Shown: positions 1 through 7,082, numbered from the stretch's first letter. The stretch: DNA of 64,000 nucleotides from Auritidibacter ignavus (GCF_003703835.1 NZ_RDQR01000003.1:62001-126000), one strand, 5' to 3'. Numbers and translations: made by a program. Notes: generated by a model not told the origin, from the sequence alone.

Positions 1-607
1 GGCGATGGACCGGCTTGTTGCGTTGACTCGTGATGAGGACGGCAACGCTCCGACTATCAAGCAGATGCAGCAGGCCACGATGACGCCGCATTCTGACATG
101 TTGCGCACCGTGGCTATGGCTTTTAGCGGGGAGACGGGCATACCGCCGTCATCGTTGGGCATTATTCATGATCAGCCGTCGTCTGCTGAGGCGATTCGCG
201 CGAATGAGCACGATTTGTTGATTGATGTCCAGTATCAGAATAAGTTCGTGTTGTCGTCTGCGGTGAAGCAGATTGCTCAGTATGCGGTGATGGTTCGTGA
301 TGGCTTGTCAGAGCCGCCTGCTGAGTCGCACAAGTTGTCTACTGTATTCCTTGATCCTGAGTTCCGTTCGATGTCTGCTCGTGCTGACGCTGCGGTCAAG
401 CTGGCTTCTATTCCGACACTTGCTGATTCAACCGTACTGCTCGAAGAAATCTTTGATGAGGGTCAGATTCAGCGGGTTAATGCGGACCGACGTAGTGCGA
501 CTGTGGGTTCGTTCTTGAATCGCATATCGAGTCTTGAGCCGCGTTCTGTGCGTGCTCGTGCTGCTGCTGAAGCGGGCGTGGTGAATGCTGATGATGATTC
601 CGTCTAG
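1..607 (+). CDS. Phage portal protein, C-terminal part (cut by window edge)
   Basis: The frame is open from the window edge to a TAG at 605-607, about 200 residues. The stretch around residues 45-70 (TGIPPSSLGI, then PSSAEAIRANE) is typical of the C-terminal half of SPP1 gp6-like portal proteins, which form the dodecameric ring through which DNA enters and leaves the head. The N-terminal half lies outside the window, so the ATG at 5 is internal and not the true start. The next gene overlaps the end of this one and is a MuF-like protein, as expected after a portal. Phage origin is certain from the context; the portal assignment is good. Confidence 0.8.
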   Translation, partial: AMDRLVALTRDEDGNAPTIKQMQQATMTPHSDMLRTVAMAFSGETGIPPSSLGIIHDQPSSAEAIRANEHDLLIDVQYQNKFVLSSAVKQIAQYAVMVRDGLSEPPAESHKLSTVFLDPEFRSMSARADAAVKLASIPTLADSTVLLEEIFDEGQIQRVNADRRSATVGSFLNRISSLEPRSVRARAAAEAGVVNADDDSV

Positions 608-1478
608 CGTGTTGGGGTCGTATTCGTCGTTGCGGAAGGTTATTAGTGACGCTGCGATGGATGACCTGGACTCGTTGATGGTGTCGGTGTTGCCGGAGTC
701 GCCACGTGTGCAGCGTGAGGCGTTGCGGGATGTTATGCCTGATTTGGGTGACCGGTATGTTGGTGCGACGTCGATGGTGGCAGCTGAGTTTTTTGATGAG
801 CTGATGTCGTTGCAGGATGTGGCGAAACCGGTTCGTGCTGACACGTTGCTCGTGGAGGACCCGAACCGGTGGCGGTCGTTGGTGGATTGGTCTGCTGCTG
901 ATTACGTGTTTGAGCGGCTGGGTGCTGATGCGGTGTTTTCCCGTCTTGCGGGCGGGTTGACGAAGATACTCACGGAAGCTGCGGCGGACACGATGATCGG
1001 GAACGCTGAACAACAACTCGATAACTTCTATAGCGCGCAGCGTGTCCCACAACCTGGCTGCTGTGCATTTTGCAGCATGTTGGCGTCTCGTGGTGCTGTT
1101 TATACTGAGCGGTCGGCTACTGGCGTTGTGGGGCGGGGTACGCCTATTGGGTCGCACCGGTTGGCGAAAGGGATTCGTCCTCGTGGATCACGGAAACTTG
1201 GTGAGCAGTTCCACGATTACTGTCGTTGTGAGGTTGTGATCCTGACCCAGGACAACCAGGCTGAGCTTTTGGCGATCCAAGAACAGCATCTCGCAGCGTA
1301 TGAGAATGCCGCTCAGAACGCAGACGAGGGCAGGTCGTTGGCATGGAAAGAGACCACGCTGAAAGACGGCACGACGAAGCGGACGCATCACTGGGTGAAA
1401 GACGGCCAAAAACACACTGCCGCGGATAAGACCAGTGACATCCTGGCCTCGATGCGCGCCGAACTCGGTATCAAATAG
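585..1478 (+). CDS. MuF-like minor capsid / head morphogenesis protein
   Basis: About 297 residues. Near residues 155-165 there is GCCAFCSML, and near 210 FHDYCRCE. This Cys/His pattern is characteristic of MuF-like or VG15-type proteins encoded directly after the portal in actinophages. Such proteins enter the head in a few copies and sometimes carry a C-terminal effector. None is obvious here; the C-terminus is polar, with basic and acidic residues. The start is uncertain: ATG codons at 585, 591 and 594 are all in frame and none has a strong ribosome binding site. This suggests translational coupling to the portal gene, whose stop lies at 605-607. Confidence 0.78.
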   Translation: MLMMIPSSVLGSYSSLRKVISDAAMDDLDSLMVSVLPESPRVQREALRDVMPDLGDRYVGATSMVAAEFFDELMSLQDVAKPVRADTLLVEDPNRWRSLVDWSAADYVFERLGADAVFSRLAGGLTKILTEAAADTMIGNAEQQLDNFYSAQRVPQPGCCAFCSMLASRGAVYTERSATGVVGRGTPIGSHRLAKGIRPRGSRKLGEQFHDYCRCEVVILTQDNQAELLAIQEQHLAAYENAAQNADEGRSLAWKETTLKDGTTKRTHHWVKDGQKHTAADKTSDILASMRAELGIK

Positions 1479-1572
1479 ATCTTCCAGTGGACTCCCGCTG
1501 GTGAACGGCACCCGACCGTTATTTCGGGGTTTATCAATGCTGACGAGCTACGGAGAAAGGGTGTGATCAGCG

Positions 1573-2028
1573 TTGTCTGAAAACACTGGGAAGAACACCG
1601 CAGAAGCGGGAGAACAGCAACCAAACCAAGAGCAGACTGAGTCTACGTTCTCGCAGGAGGACGTGAACCGGATTGTTCAGGAACGGTTGCAACGAGAGAG
1701 AGACAAGTTTGCTGACTATGAGGATCTGAAGGCCGCTGCCCAGCGTGCTCAGGAACTTGAATCAGAGAACCAATCATTAGCAGATCGGGTAGCCGAGTTT
1801 GAGGCCAAGGAAGAGCAATCCAAGTTGATTGCTGAGGTGTCTGAAGCGACTGGTGTACCGGCTAATGCTTTGCGTGGCACGACCAAAGATGAGTTGGAAG
1901 CTCACGCGGAAGTGCTGAAGTCTCTTGTGCAATCCACTGGCCCTGTGATTCCCGGCCAGGAGAAAAGACCAAACAACGTTGAGGATAGCGAAGAGCGGAA
2001 AGCCGTTCATGGGCTATTCGGTAACTGA
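1573..2028 (+). CDS. Capsid scaffolding protein
   Basis: A 151-residue protein. It is acidic, rich in Glu, Gln and Ala, and predicted coiled-coil over most of its length (an alternating EDL/AQRAQELE/ADRVAEFE pattern between residues 45 and 90). It has the short, charged, low-hydrophobicity composition of HK97-fold scaffolding proteins, which template procapsid assembly and are then removed. The start is TTG at 1573 behind GAGAAAGG, with good spacing; no ATG is available. It sits directly before the major capsid gene, the standard place for a scaffold. Confidence 0.8.
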   Translation: MSENTGKNTAEAGEQQPNQEQTESTFSQEDVNRIVQERLQRERDKFADYEDLKAAAQRAQELESENQSLADRVAEFEAKEEQSKLIAEVSEATGVPANALRGTTKDELEAHAEVLKSLVQSTGPVIPGQEKRPNNVEDSEERKAVHGLFGN

Positions 2029-2048
2029 CTTATAGAAAGGCATCTATC

Positions 2049-2987
2049 ATGGCCGTTTTCGGTACTAGTGATGCTCAGGTGCTGATGCCTCGCAATATTG
2101 CGGATGGCATGATCACCGAGTCTCGCACTCTGTCCACTGTCGCGCAGCTGTCTGGTCGTGAACCGCAGCTTTTTGGTGAAACTGATTACATGATCTTCAA
2201 TGACTTCCCGAAAGCGGAATTTGTTGAAGAAGGTGACGATAAGTCGTCTACTTCTGGCGGGTACAGCTCGGTGACTGCGAAGCCTCGTAAGGCTCAGGTC
2301 ACGATGCGGTTCAACCAGGAAGTGCAGTGGGCGTCTGAGGATCACCAGTTGTCCATCTTCCAGGACCTTGCGAATGCTGGTCAGGTCTCCCTGGCTCGCG
2401 CCCTGGATCTTGGCCTGATTCACCGTATTAACCCGCTGACTGGTAATACCATCACCGGATGGGATAACTACCTGGACGCTACCGATAAGCGTGTCACCTA
2501 TGACGGCACTGTTGAGGCGGACCAGGTTGTCCGTGAGGCCGTTGGGTTGTTGCTGCAGCAGGACACTTCCTGGGGTGTGAATGGTTTCGCGGTTGATCCA
2601 CGGTTCTCTTGGGAGCTGTCGAACCTGCAGACCAAGCTCGCCAATGGTGACCCGTCTGGTATCCAGCGGTACCCGAATCTTGGATTCGGCACCGACATCA
2701 CCTCATTCATGGGCGTCAACACCGCTCAGGGAAACACCGTCTCTGGTACCCCTGAAGCGGCTGATACAGGTGTTCGTGGCATTGTTGGTGATTTCCAGTC
2801 CGGTATTCGTTGGGGTGTCCAGCGGGACCTTCCAGTTGAGCTGATTCGTTTCGGTGACCCTGATGGTCAAGGCGACTTGAAACGCAAGAACCAGATCGCA
2901 CTGCGTCTTGAGATCGTCTACGGCTGGTACGTGTTCACTGACCGGTTCGCGGTCATTGAGACCGGCGGTGGCGATTCGGGGGAATGA
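2049..2987 (+). CDS. Major capsid protein, HK97-fold type
   Basis: A 312-residue protein following the scaffold gene. The N-terminus (MPRNIADGMITESRTLSTVAQ), the central acidic loop (FVEEGDDKSS) and the late GIVGDFQSG and VYGWYVF segments are typical of actinophage HK97-fold major capsid proteins that build the icosahedral shell. It ends in a glycine-rich linker, GGGDSGE. The stop TGA at 2985-2987 is preceded by G-GGG-GAA and followed six bases later by a stable hairpin. A -1 slip at this site would add MTARYLPSY to the protein (see the findings). The major tail gene ends in the same way. Capsid identity is well supported by gene order and composition. Confidence 0.9.
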   Translation: MAVFGTSDAQVLMPRNIADGMITESRTLSTVAQLSGREPQLFGETDYMIFNDFPKAEFVEEGDDKSSTSGGYSSVTAKPRKAQVTMRFNQEVQWASEDHQLSIFQDLANAGQVSLARALDLGLIHRINPLTGNTITGWDNYLDATDKRVTYDGTVEADQVVREAVGLLLQQDTSWGVNGFAVDPRFSWELSNLQTKLANGDPSGIQRYPNLGFGTDITSFMGVNTAQGNTVSGTPEAADTGVRGIVGDFQSGIRWGVQRDLPVELIRFGDPDGQGDLKRKNQIALRLEIVYGWYVFTDRFAVIETGGGDSGE

Positions 2988-3028
2988 CGGCCCGTTATCT
3001 TCCAAGCTACTAGCTGCTTGATAACGGG
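2978..3028 (+). promoter_or_regulatory. Putative -1 frameshift site and stimulatory hairpin at end of capsid gene
   Basis: The run G-GGG-GAA (2978-2984) lies immediately before the stop codon. A six-base spacer is followed by a hairpin: 9-bp stem 2991-2999/3020-3028, a TTCC bulge, a 4-bp upper stem 3004-3007/3016-3019 and an 8-nt loop. There is no T-tract, so it is a poor intrinsic terminator. In the -1 frame, 2984-3013 reads MTARYLPSY then TAG. The same element occurs at 5294-5344 with a compensating T-A to C-G change in the stem (2998/3021 versus 5314/5337). Confidence 0.6.
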
Positions 3029-3062
3029 CTGGTCAGACAACAACTAGTTGGGAGGTCCGGTC

Positions 3063-3548
3063 ATGGCTGACACGGTTAAACCGTTTCCATTCGCAACGGT
3101 AAAAGAGCTCAAGGCCCGCTGGCCGGACATGCCCGCTGGTTCGGAGGATCACGCAGCGACTCTGCTAGAGGATGCGTCGCAGTTCATTCTGGACATGGTT
3201 CCATCGTCTGCTGACGCGAAAGAGTCCACGCGCCGTCGTGTGGTGTGCGCCGTGGTTCGTCGCTCAATGGAAGCGTCTACGGCTGACCTTTCTGGTTTCT
3301 CTCAATTCAGCGTTGGCACTGGCCCATTCAGCATGGGAGGGTCACCTGCGAATCCGCACGGAGACTTCTATCTGACAAAGAATGAGAAACGATCACTGGG
3401 TGACGGACAGCAGAAAGCGTTCAGTGTCCAAGTCACAGGCCAGGTAGCAGGGTTAGAACAACATCGGCCTTGGTGCTCGTTGATGTTTGGGGCCACCCGT
3501 TGTTCCTGTGGGGCTGATATTGCGGGCGAACCGATCTATGAGAGGTGA
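3063..3548 (+). CDS. Head-tail connector protein (Gp15/Gp19-like)
   Basis: 161 residues from the ATG at 3063, which has GGAGGT seven bases upstream; an earlier in-frame TTG at 3048 lies before this ribosome binding site. The N-terminal helical pattern (FATVKELKARWPDMP, then AATLLEDASQFILDMVP) followed by a basic helix (ESTRRRVVCAVVRRSME) is the usual form of the small adaptor that docks under the portal in siphoviruses of actinobacteria. Position one gene after the capsid agrees. Cysteines appear at the C-terminus (RCSCGADIAGEP), which is less usual for the family. Confidence 0.72.
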   Translation: MADTVKPFPFATVKELKARWPDMPAGSEDHAATLLEDASQFILDMVPSSADAKESTRRRVVCAVVRRSMEASTADLSGFSQFSVGTGPFSMGGSPANPHGDFYLTKNEKRSLGDGQQKAFSVQVTGQVAGLEQHRPWCSLMFGATRCSCGADIAGEPIYER

Positions 3549-3554
3549 TGACTA

Positions 3555-3899
3555 ATGGTGTGGCCTTTCCCGAGATCCTGGTTCATCACGGTCAAAGTTG
3601 AGCGTGGCGGCGGTGGGCTCGACCGGTTTGGTAGGCCGTTGCCGGTCGAAGAGTTTGAAGTGACTAACTGCCTTTTGGGCCCGAAGTCGATGAATAACGA
3701 AGACCAGTATGGCGCATGGTCTGATTCTGATGCGGCCTTGTACCACGAAACCCAAATGTTTCAGCAGAACGATTTGATCATCGTTGGTGATGGTCTGATG
3801 AATGCTGGCAGGTGGGAGGTTCAGGCGCCGTCGAATCAGTGGCCGTTTGGTACTGAGACGATACTCAGGCGGGTGAATCAGCATGGCGAGGGGGTATAG
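3555..3899 (+). CDS. Head closure / head-tail stopper protein
   Basis: 114 residues, starting at an ATG behind GAGAGG. It is a beta-rich small protein (ITVKVERGG, then NDLIIVGDGLMNAGRWEVQAP). The length and the position as second gene after the capsid match the stopper or head-completion proteins that seal the connector. No catalytic motif is visible. It overlaps the next gene by 17 bases, as in tightly packed phage late operons. The assignment rests mainly on order and size. Confidence 0.6.
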   Translation: MVWPFPRSWFITVKVERGGGGLDRFGRPLPVEEFEVTNCLLGPKSMNNEDQYGAWSDSDAALYHETQMFQQNDLIIVGDGLMNAGRWEVQAPSNQWPFGTETILRRVNQHGEGV

Positions 3900-4179
3900 C
3901 AAGAGAACAAAGAATGTGTATTACGAGTCGAAACCGGCTGGTATGCGTGCTCTTGGTGTTTCAAAGGTGGCGTCTAAGGCTGCTGGACTGGGCGCGTCAA
4001 GGTTGGTGTCTGCTGCGAATGCGTTGGACCCGAAAGGGAAATACGCGGCGCGAGGTGTCGGCCTGTATGCGGGGTGGGAAAACGAACCGCGTAATGGCGC
4101 TGTTGTCGAGGGGCAATGGTATCCAGGCACGACGACAGCGGCCCTGTTGTCAGCTATGAGGCAGGTGTCTCAGAAATGA
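3883..4179 (+). CDS. Small head-tail joining protein (HK97 gp10 position)
   Basis: 98 residues, basic N-terminus (ARGYSKRTKNVYYESK), alanine- and glycine-rich middle. In siphovirus late operons the gene between stopper and tail terminator usually encodes an HK97 gp10-like joining protein. The visible sequence, particularly the C-terminal GWENEPRNGAVVEGQWYPGT, is compatible with this but not diagnostic. It overlaps the previous gene, and its TGA overlaps the start of the next in an ATGA arrangement. Confidence 0.5.
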   Translation: MARGYSKRTKNVYYESKPAGMRALGVSKVASKAAGLGASRLVSAANALDPKGKYAARGVGLYAGWENEPRNGAVVEGQWYPGTTTAALLSAMRQVSQK

Positions 4180-4598
4180 CTGACCCGATGGTATTCCCGA
4201 ATTTCGTGGCTTCGTTTCTTGGTCATTTCGATGGCCAGGAAATCCTGGGCCACAAGGTGGTGACATCACTGATTTTAACCACGATTGACCCTGCCTCTGG
4301 TGAAGTGATCTTGCATGGTCGCAACATGCAGAAGCGAGACGCGAATGGTATGCGAAATCAACGCACCAGGTTCTCACTGTATGGGCATGACTACTGGACT
4401 GCTGAGTCAATTGCTGAGGTCATCCATTCATCACTGCTAGATGATGGCGTCACGATTGAGCCAAACATCATGAATCCAGAGCTTGCGTTTTTTGATCATA
4501 TCGAATCTGAGCAGGCACCCTTCCTACAAGAATCACCCGGTCTAACAAGCATCGTGTTTGTGTTCGACCTTGTGGCCGTGTCACGGTCCATCAATTAA
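4176..4598 (+). CDS. Tail terminator protein
   Basis: 140 residues, starting at 4176 with an ATGA overlap to the previous stop. It begins with a helix followed by beta strands (KVVTSLILTTIDPASGEVILHGRNM) and ends in a strand (SIVFVFDLVAVSRSI). This resembles gpU-like or Gp17-like tail terminators, which cap the tail tube and join it to the head. It lies directly before the major tail gene, the canonical position. An upstream in-frame ATG at 4116 lies inside the preceding gene and is less likely. Confidence 0.65.
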   Translation: MTDPMVFPNFVASFLGHFDGQEILGHKVVTSLILTTIDPASGEVILHGRNMQKRDANGMRNQRTRFSLYGHDYWTAESIAEVIHSSLLDDGVTIEPNIMNPELAFFDHIESEQAPFLQESPGLTSIVFVFDLVAVSRSIN

Positions 4599-4613
4599 TA
4601 AGGAGAAAATATT

Positions 4614-5303
4614 ATGGCTACTATTGAAGCGTTGATGGCCGAGGGCCATAATCGTAAGCTTCGCCGGCATGGTGGGCTGAAGCAGATCGTGTATCTTGCG
4701 CCTCAGTCTGTCGAAGTTCCGACCTCACTTTTTAGTTCCGGTAACGAGCTGATCGATCCTGTCAGGATTGGGTTCCATCCGGTCGGTCTGCTGACTGATG
4801 ATGGTGTGGAATTCAACGACAGTTTTGAGGTTGAAGGATCTTCATCTGTCGGGTACACATCGAACACGCGTGAAGATCCCGGCGAGACTGAGCGTGGCAT
4901 TTCAGTCACGTTGCAGGAATCGTACAACAAGTTTGTTGAAGGCGTGGTCCGGGGTGCTGACTACTCTGGCCTGGAGATGTCAGAGAATGGTGAAGTGGTT
5001 TTTGATGACCCGTCGTTGCCCATTCTGACTGAGTACCGTGGCCTGGTTTTGTCCGTGGATGGTCCGCCTGAGGATCAGTGGATTATGGGCAAACTGTATT
5101 TCGCGTTGCAGCTGTCCTCCCGTGATGCGTATTCGTGGGCGAAGGGCGTCACGATGGACCGGCCGGTGAGCTTTACTGCACTCGATGATGCGGTTGAAGG
5201 CATCCCGTCGCGTGAGATTATTGCTGGCACTGGGCCGCTTCGTCATGCGAAAGCATTGGGTTTTGATATTGCTGCTGGTGGTGGCGACGAGTCGGGGGAA
5301 TAA
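4614..5303 (+). CDS. Major tail tube protein
   Basis: 229 residues behind AAGGAG. The sequence has the alternating beta-strand character of tail tube subunits (EFNDSFEVEGSSSVGYTSNTRED, then ISVTLQESYNKFVEGVVRG) and precedes the tail chaperones and tape measure. It stacks as hexameric rings to make the tail tube. The C-terminus GGGDESGE is nearly the same as that of the major capsid protein. The same putative -1 frameshift cassette follows, predicting an extended form ending in ITARYLPSY. The repeated 3' end is unusual because capsid and tail proteins are otherwise unrelated here. Confidence 0.85.
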   Translation: MATIEALMAEGHNRKLRRHGGLKQIVYLAPQSVEVPTSLFSSGNELIDPVRIGFHPVGLLTDDGVEFNDSFEVEGSSSVGYTSNTREDPGETERGISVTLQESYNKFVEGVVRGADYSGLEMSENGEVVFDDPSLPILTEYRGLVLSVDGPPEDQWIMGKLYFALQLSSRDAYSWAKGVTMDRPVSFTALDDAVEGIPSREIIAGTGPLRHAKALGFDIAAGGGDESGE

Positions 5304-5344
5304 CAGCCCGTTACCTTCCAAGCTACTAAATGCTTGGTAACGGG
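5294..5344 (+). promoter_or_regulatory. Putative -1 frameshift site and stimulatory hairpin at end of major tail gene
   Basis: G-GGG-GAA at 5294-5300 abuts the TAA stop. Six bases later there is a hairpin: 9-bp stem 5307-5315/5336-5344, TTCC bulge, 4-bp upper stem 5320-5323/5332-5335, 8-nt loop. The -1 frame from 5300 reads ITARYLPSY then TAA at 5327-5329. Geometry is identical to the element after the capsid gene, with one compensated base-pair change. No T-run follows. Confidence 0.6.
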
Positions 5345-5381
5345 ATGATCTGTTTTCTAATCATTTTGAAAGGAGCCTGTG

Positions 5382-5618
5382 ATGGCTGAATGGAATGTAG
5401 ACCTGCCTGCCAAGGCGGTCGAGGGCGCGGATACGCATGTTCAGGATCACAACGCGGTGTACGACGCGATTAAGGAAGTCCGCACCAACGTTGATGCGAT
5501 CGAACTGACCCCTGGCCCGAAAGGCGCGAAGGGTGACAAGGGCGAGCCTGGCAAGGATGCTGAACCTCAATTCACTGAGGAAGAAGTCGCAGCACTCAAA
5601 GCCCTCGCAGCAGGCTAG
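5382..5618 (+). CDS. Small phage structural protein with collagen-like segment
   Basis: 78 residues from the ATG at 5382 behind AAAGGAG; a GTG three bases earlier is a possible alternative. The middle is collagen-like, with Gly-X-Y triplets (PGPKGAKGDKGEPGKD, residues 45-61). It begins with a short folded or helical part (VQDHNAVYDAIKEVRTNVDAIE) and ends in an acidic helix. Such short collagen-like proteins occur near tail genes of Gram-positive phages and may trimerise or act as spacers. No specific role can be given. Confidence 0.6.
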   Translation: MAEWNVDLPAKAVEGADTHVQDHNAVYDAIKEVRTNVDAIELTPGPKGAKGDKGEPGKDAEPQFTEEEVAALKALAAG

Positions 5619-5631
5619 CCTCACAATACCG

Positions 5632-5670
5632 GTGGCTGTGGTGTGGCCTCGGGGGATTGCCACGGCCACC
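5632..5670 (+). terminator. Hairpin between two small phage genes, possible attenuator
   Basis: An 11-bp stem (5632-5642 with 5660-5670, one G-U pair) encloses a 17-nt loop just after the collagen-like gene. There is no T-tract after it, only C-rich sequence, so it may process or stabilise mRNA instead of terminating transcription. Confidence 0.35.
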
Positions 5671-5703
5671 TCACCCCCCCACCAAATAGTTTGAGGAGAC
5701 ACA

Positions 5704-5877
5704 ATGTCGAATTTCAAACCCGGCGTGATCTTGACCAAAAAGGATGACCAGCTCGGTACGGTAACCACCAAGCCTGGCACGAAAGCCGAATATAACAACC
5801 TGAAACTGCATGGCTGGTCCGAGCAGAAGACAAAACCTGCTACCGGGCAGTCACAGAAGAAGGAGAAGAAAGACTAA
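5704..5877 (+). CDS. Small basic phage protein, unknown function
   Basis: 57 residues from the ATG at 5704, seven bases after GAGGAG. It reads MSNFKPGVILTKKDDQ at the start, has a helix or turn segment (PGTKAEYNNLKLHGWSEQ) and ends in a lysine-rich tail (QKKEKKD). It lies in the tail operon between the collagen-like gene and an oppositely oriented gene, whose stop codon it overlaps by four bases. No family is recognised. The good ribosome binding site and the operon position support it as real. Confidence 0.6.
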   Translation: MSNFKPGVILTKKDDQLGTVTTKPGTKAEYNNLKLHGWSEQKTKPATGQSQKKEKKD

Positions 5878-6257
5878 CTGAGCTGCTTCACTAGCTCAAC
5901 CACAGCTTTCTTCTGACCATAATCGAACACTGTTTTCTGACCGGCCTGATTAATCGTAAACGTTGTGAGATTCGCAGAGTTTGTGGAACTATCTAGCCCG
6001 GTTATTTCTGAGCGGTCGATCGTGTACACGTCTGGCATTCCAGCGATCGTGGAAACCCATAGTAGGCGTTGATCGGTTGTCACCATGACGCCGAACCTTT
6101 TTCCCTTGCGGCATGTCAGCGCGTACTCGACCGTCTCAGCGTCTTTAAGCAGATCATTCAGAAGCGCCTTATTCTTGGTGTTCCGTTTGATCTTGTTTGT
6201 ATCCAACACGTTTTGTAAGTCGTCACGTAAGGCGACCTTTTTTGTCTTAAATAGCAT
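5874..6257 (-). CDS. Antisense-oriented PH-domain-like protein inside the tail operon
   Basis: 127 residues on the minus strand, the only leftward gene among the phage late genes. It begins MLFKTKKVALRDDLQ. The part from residue 40 on (DAETVEYALTCRKGKRFGVMVTTDQRLLWVS, then VYTIDRSEITGLDSS) has the strand pattern of a bacterial PH domain of the YokE/bPH type, which is often in membrane- or stress-linked proteins. It overlaps the preceding gene at its 3' end. Its start is only 25 bases from the start of the tail chaperone gene on the other strand, so its promoter must overlap that gene. This placement suggests a moron expressed from the prophage. Function is unknown. Confidence 0.7.
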   Translation of the reverse strand: MLFKTKKVALRDDLQNVLDTNKIKRNTKNKALLNDLLKDAETVEYALTCRKGKRFGVMVTTDQRLLWVSTIAGMPDVYTIDRSEITGLDSSTNSANLTTFTINQAGQKTVFDYGQKKAVVELVKQLS

Positions 6258-6282
6258 ATCCCCACATTATCAGGAGGCCACC

Positions 6283-6651
6283 ATGGCAAAGTCTGACCAG
6301 ACAAAACCTATCAAATCTCTCGCCGCGCTGCGCAAGGAGCACAAGCCCGCGAAAGCGTTTACGTTCACCGTTGACAAAGACTTGGAACTCATTTTTGAGG
6401 ACTTCAACTACTTTGATGATGAGCGGTACTTGCGCATGATGGATCTGATGGACAAGGCACATGGCAACACTGCTGATTCGTACAAGGAGCTTGTCTTAGC
6501 AAATGATCAGCTCTTTGAAGAGTGGATTGGCGAAGAGGTTTACGAGAAGCTCAAGGCCAAAACCACGATTGTTGAACGTGCACAGATTTCTGCGCAAGCT
6601 GGACAGTATTTCAATAATCAGCATGGGGCGGATGACCCAAAAGACAAGTAG
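6283..6651 (+). CDS. Tail assembly chaperone, short form (gpG-like)
   Basis: 122 residues from the ATG at 6283 behind AGGAGG. The product is acidic and helical (FTFTVDKDLELIFEDFNYFDDERYLRMMDLMDKA) and is placed between the major tail gene and the tape measure gene, as for lambda gpG-type chaperones, which coat the tape measure during tail assembly. Close to its end, CCCAAAA at 6636-6642 is in the correct phase (C CCA AAA) for -1 slippage. The frame entered by slippage is open through the next gene. Confidence 0.88.
   Translation: MAKSDQTKPIKSLAALRKEHKPAKAFTFTVDKDLELIFEDFNYFDDERYLRMMDLMDKAHGNTADSYKELVLANDQLFEEWIGEEVYEKLKAKTTIVERAQISAQAGQYFNNQHGADDPKDK
6636..6642 (+). promoter_or_regulatory. 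Programmed -1 frameshift heptamer CCCAAAA
   Basis: The heptamer is read as C CCA AAA in the frame of the upstream chaperone gene, nine bases before its TAG stop. After a -1 slip the sequence continues as RQVVGQLVAKYTPQ and remains open to 7082. This is a canonical X-XXY-YYZ slippery sequence of the kind used for tail chaperone fusions in long-tailed phages. Confidence 0.85.
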
Positions 6652-7082
6652 TCGGACAACTGGTAGCTAAGTACACCCCGCAGCTTCGCGCAGATTTCGC
6701 GTCGAAGTACGGGGTGGACTTAGCACTGCTGGTTGCCGAGAACCGGTATCAAGCCGTCCTGGACTTTTTCTACATGTTGCCGTCGTATTCGCTGACGAAC
6801 GAGGCGATCATGAATGATCCTGAAGAAGTCGATGCGATGGCGGAGCAGGGATTATTCAAAGAGTCTGATCAGAAGCGTACGACACGTATTTCTGAGGACA
6901 CGCCGCTTTTGTCTGCGATCAATGACCTGCTGATTGAGCTGCGCATTGCGAATCGTCTTGCAGCGCAGTCGAAAAAGCCTATTGAGATGCCCCCTGAGAC
7001 GAGTATGCCGCTGGTCAGGGAGGCCCAGTCGCGCGCTAAGAAGACTGACTATGAGGACCTGAAGGCGTTCTTTAGCAGCTGA
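6642..7082 (+). CDS. Tail assembly chaperone, frameshift extension (gpGT-like T part)
   Basis: This frame has no ribosome binding site of its own. It is entered by -1 frameshifting from the upstream gene; the fused product would have about 266 residues. The T part contains LRADFASKYGVDLALLVAENRYQ and LPSYSL, typical of actinophage chaperone T regions that bridge tape measure and tail tube subunits, and ends TDYEDLKAFFSS. An internal GTG at 6714 is probably not used as a start. The gene lies 69 bases before the tape measure start. Confidence 0.85.
   Translation, partial: RQVVGQLVAKYTPQLRADFASKYGVDLALLVAENRYQAVLDFFYMLPSYSLTNEAIMNDPEEVDAMAEQGLFKESDQKRTTRISEDTPLLSAINDLLIELRIANRLAAQSKKPIEMPPETSMPLVREAQSRAKKTDYEDLKAFFSS

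Noticed and set aside
2991-3028. Hairpins after the capsid and tail genes as ordinary terminators
   Set aside because: Neither has a T-tract, both must allow read-through to essential downstream genes, and both start six bases after a slippery run with a conserved -1 frame. A recoding element fits better, though a partial attenuator role is not excluded.
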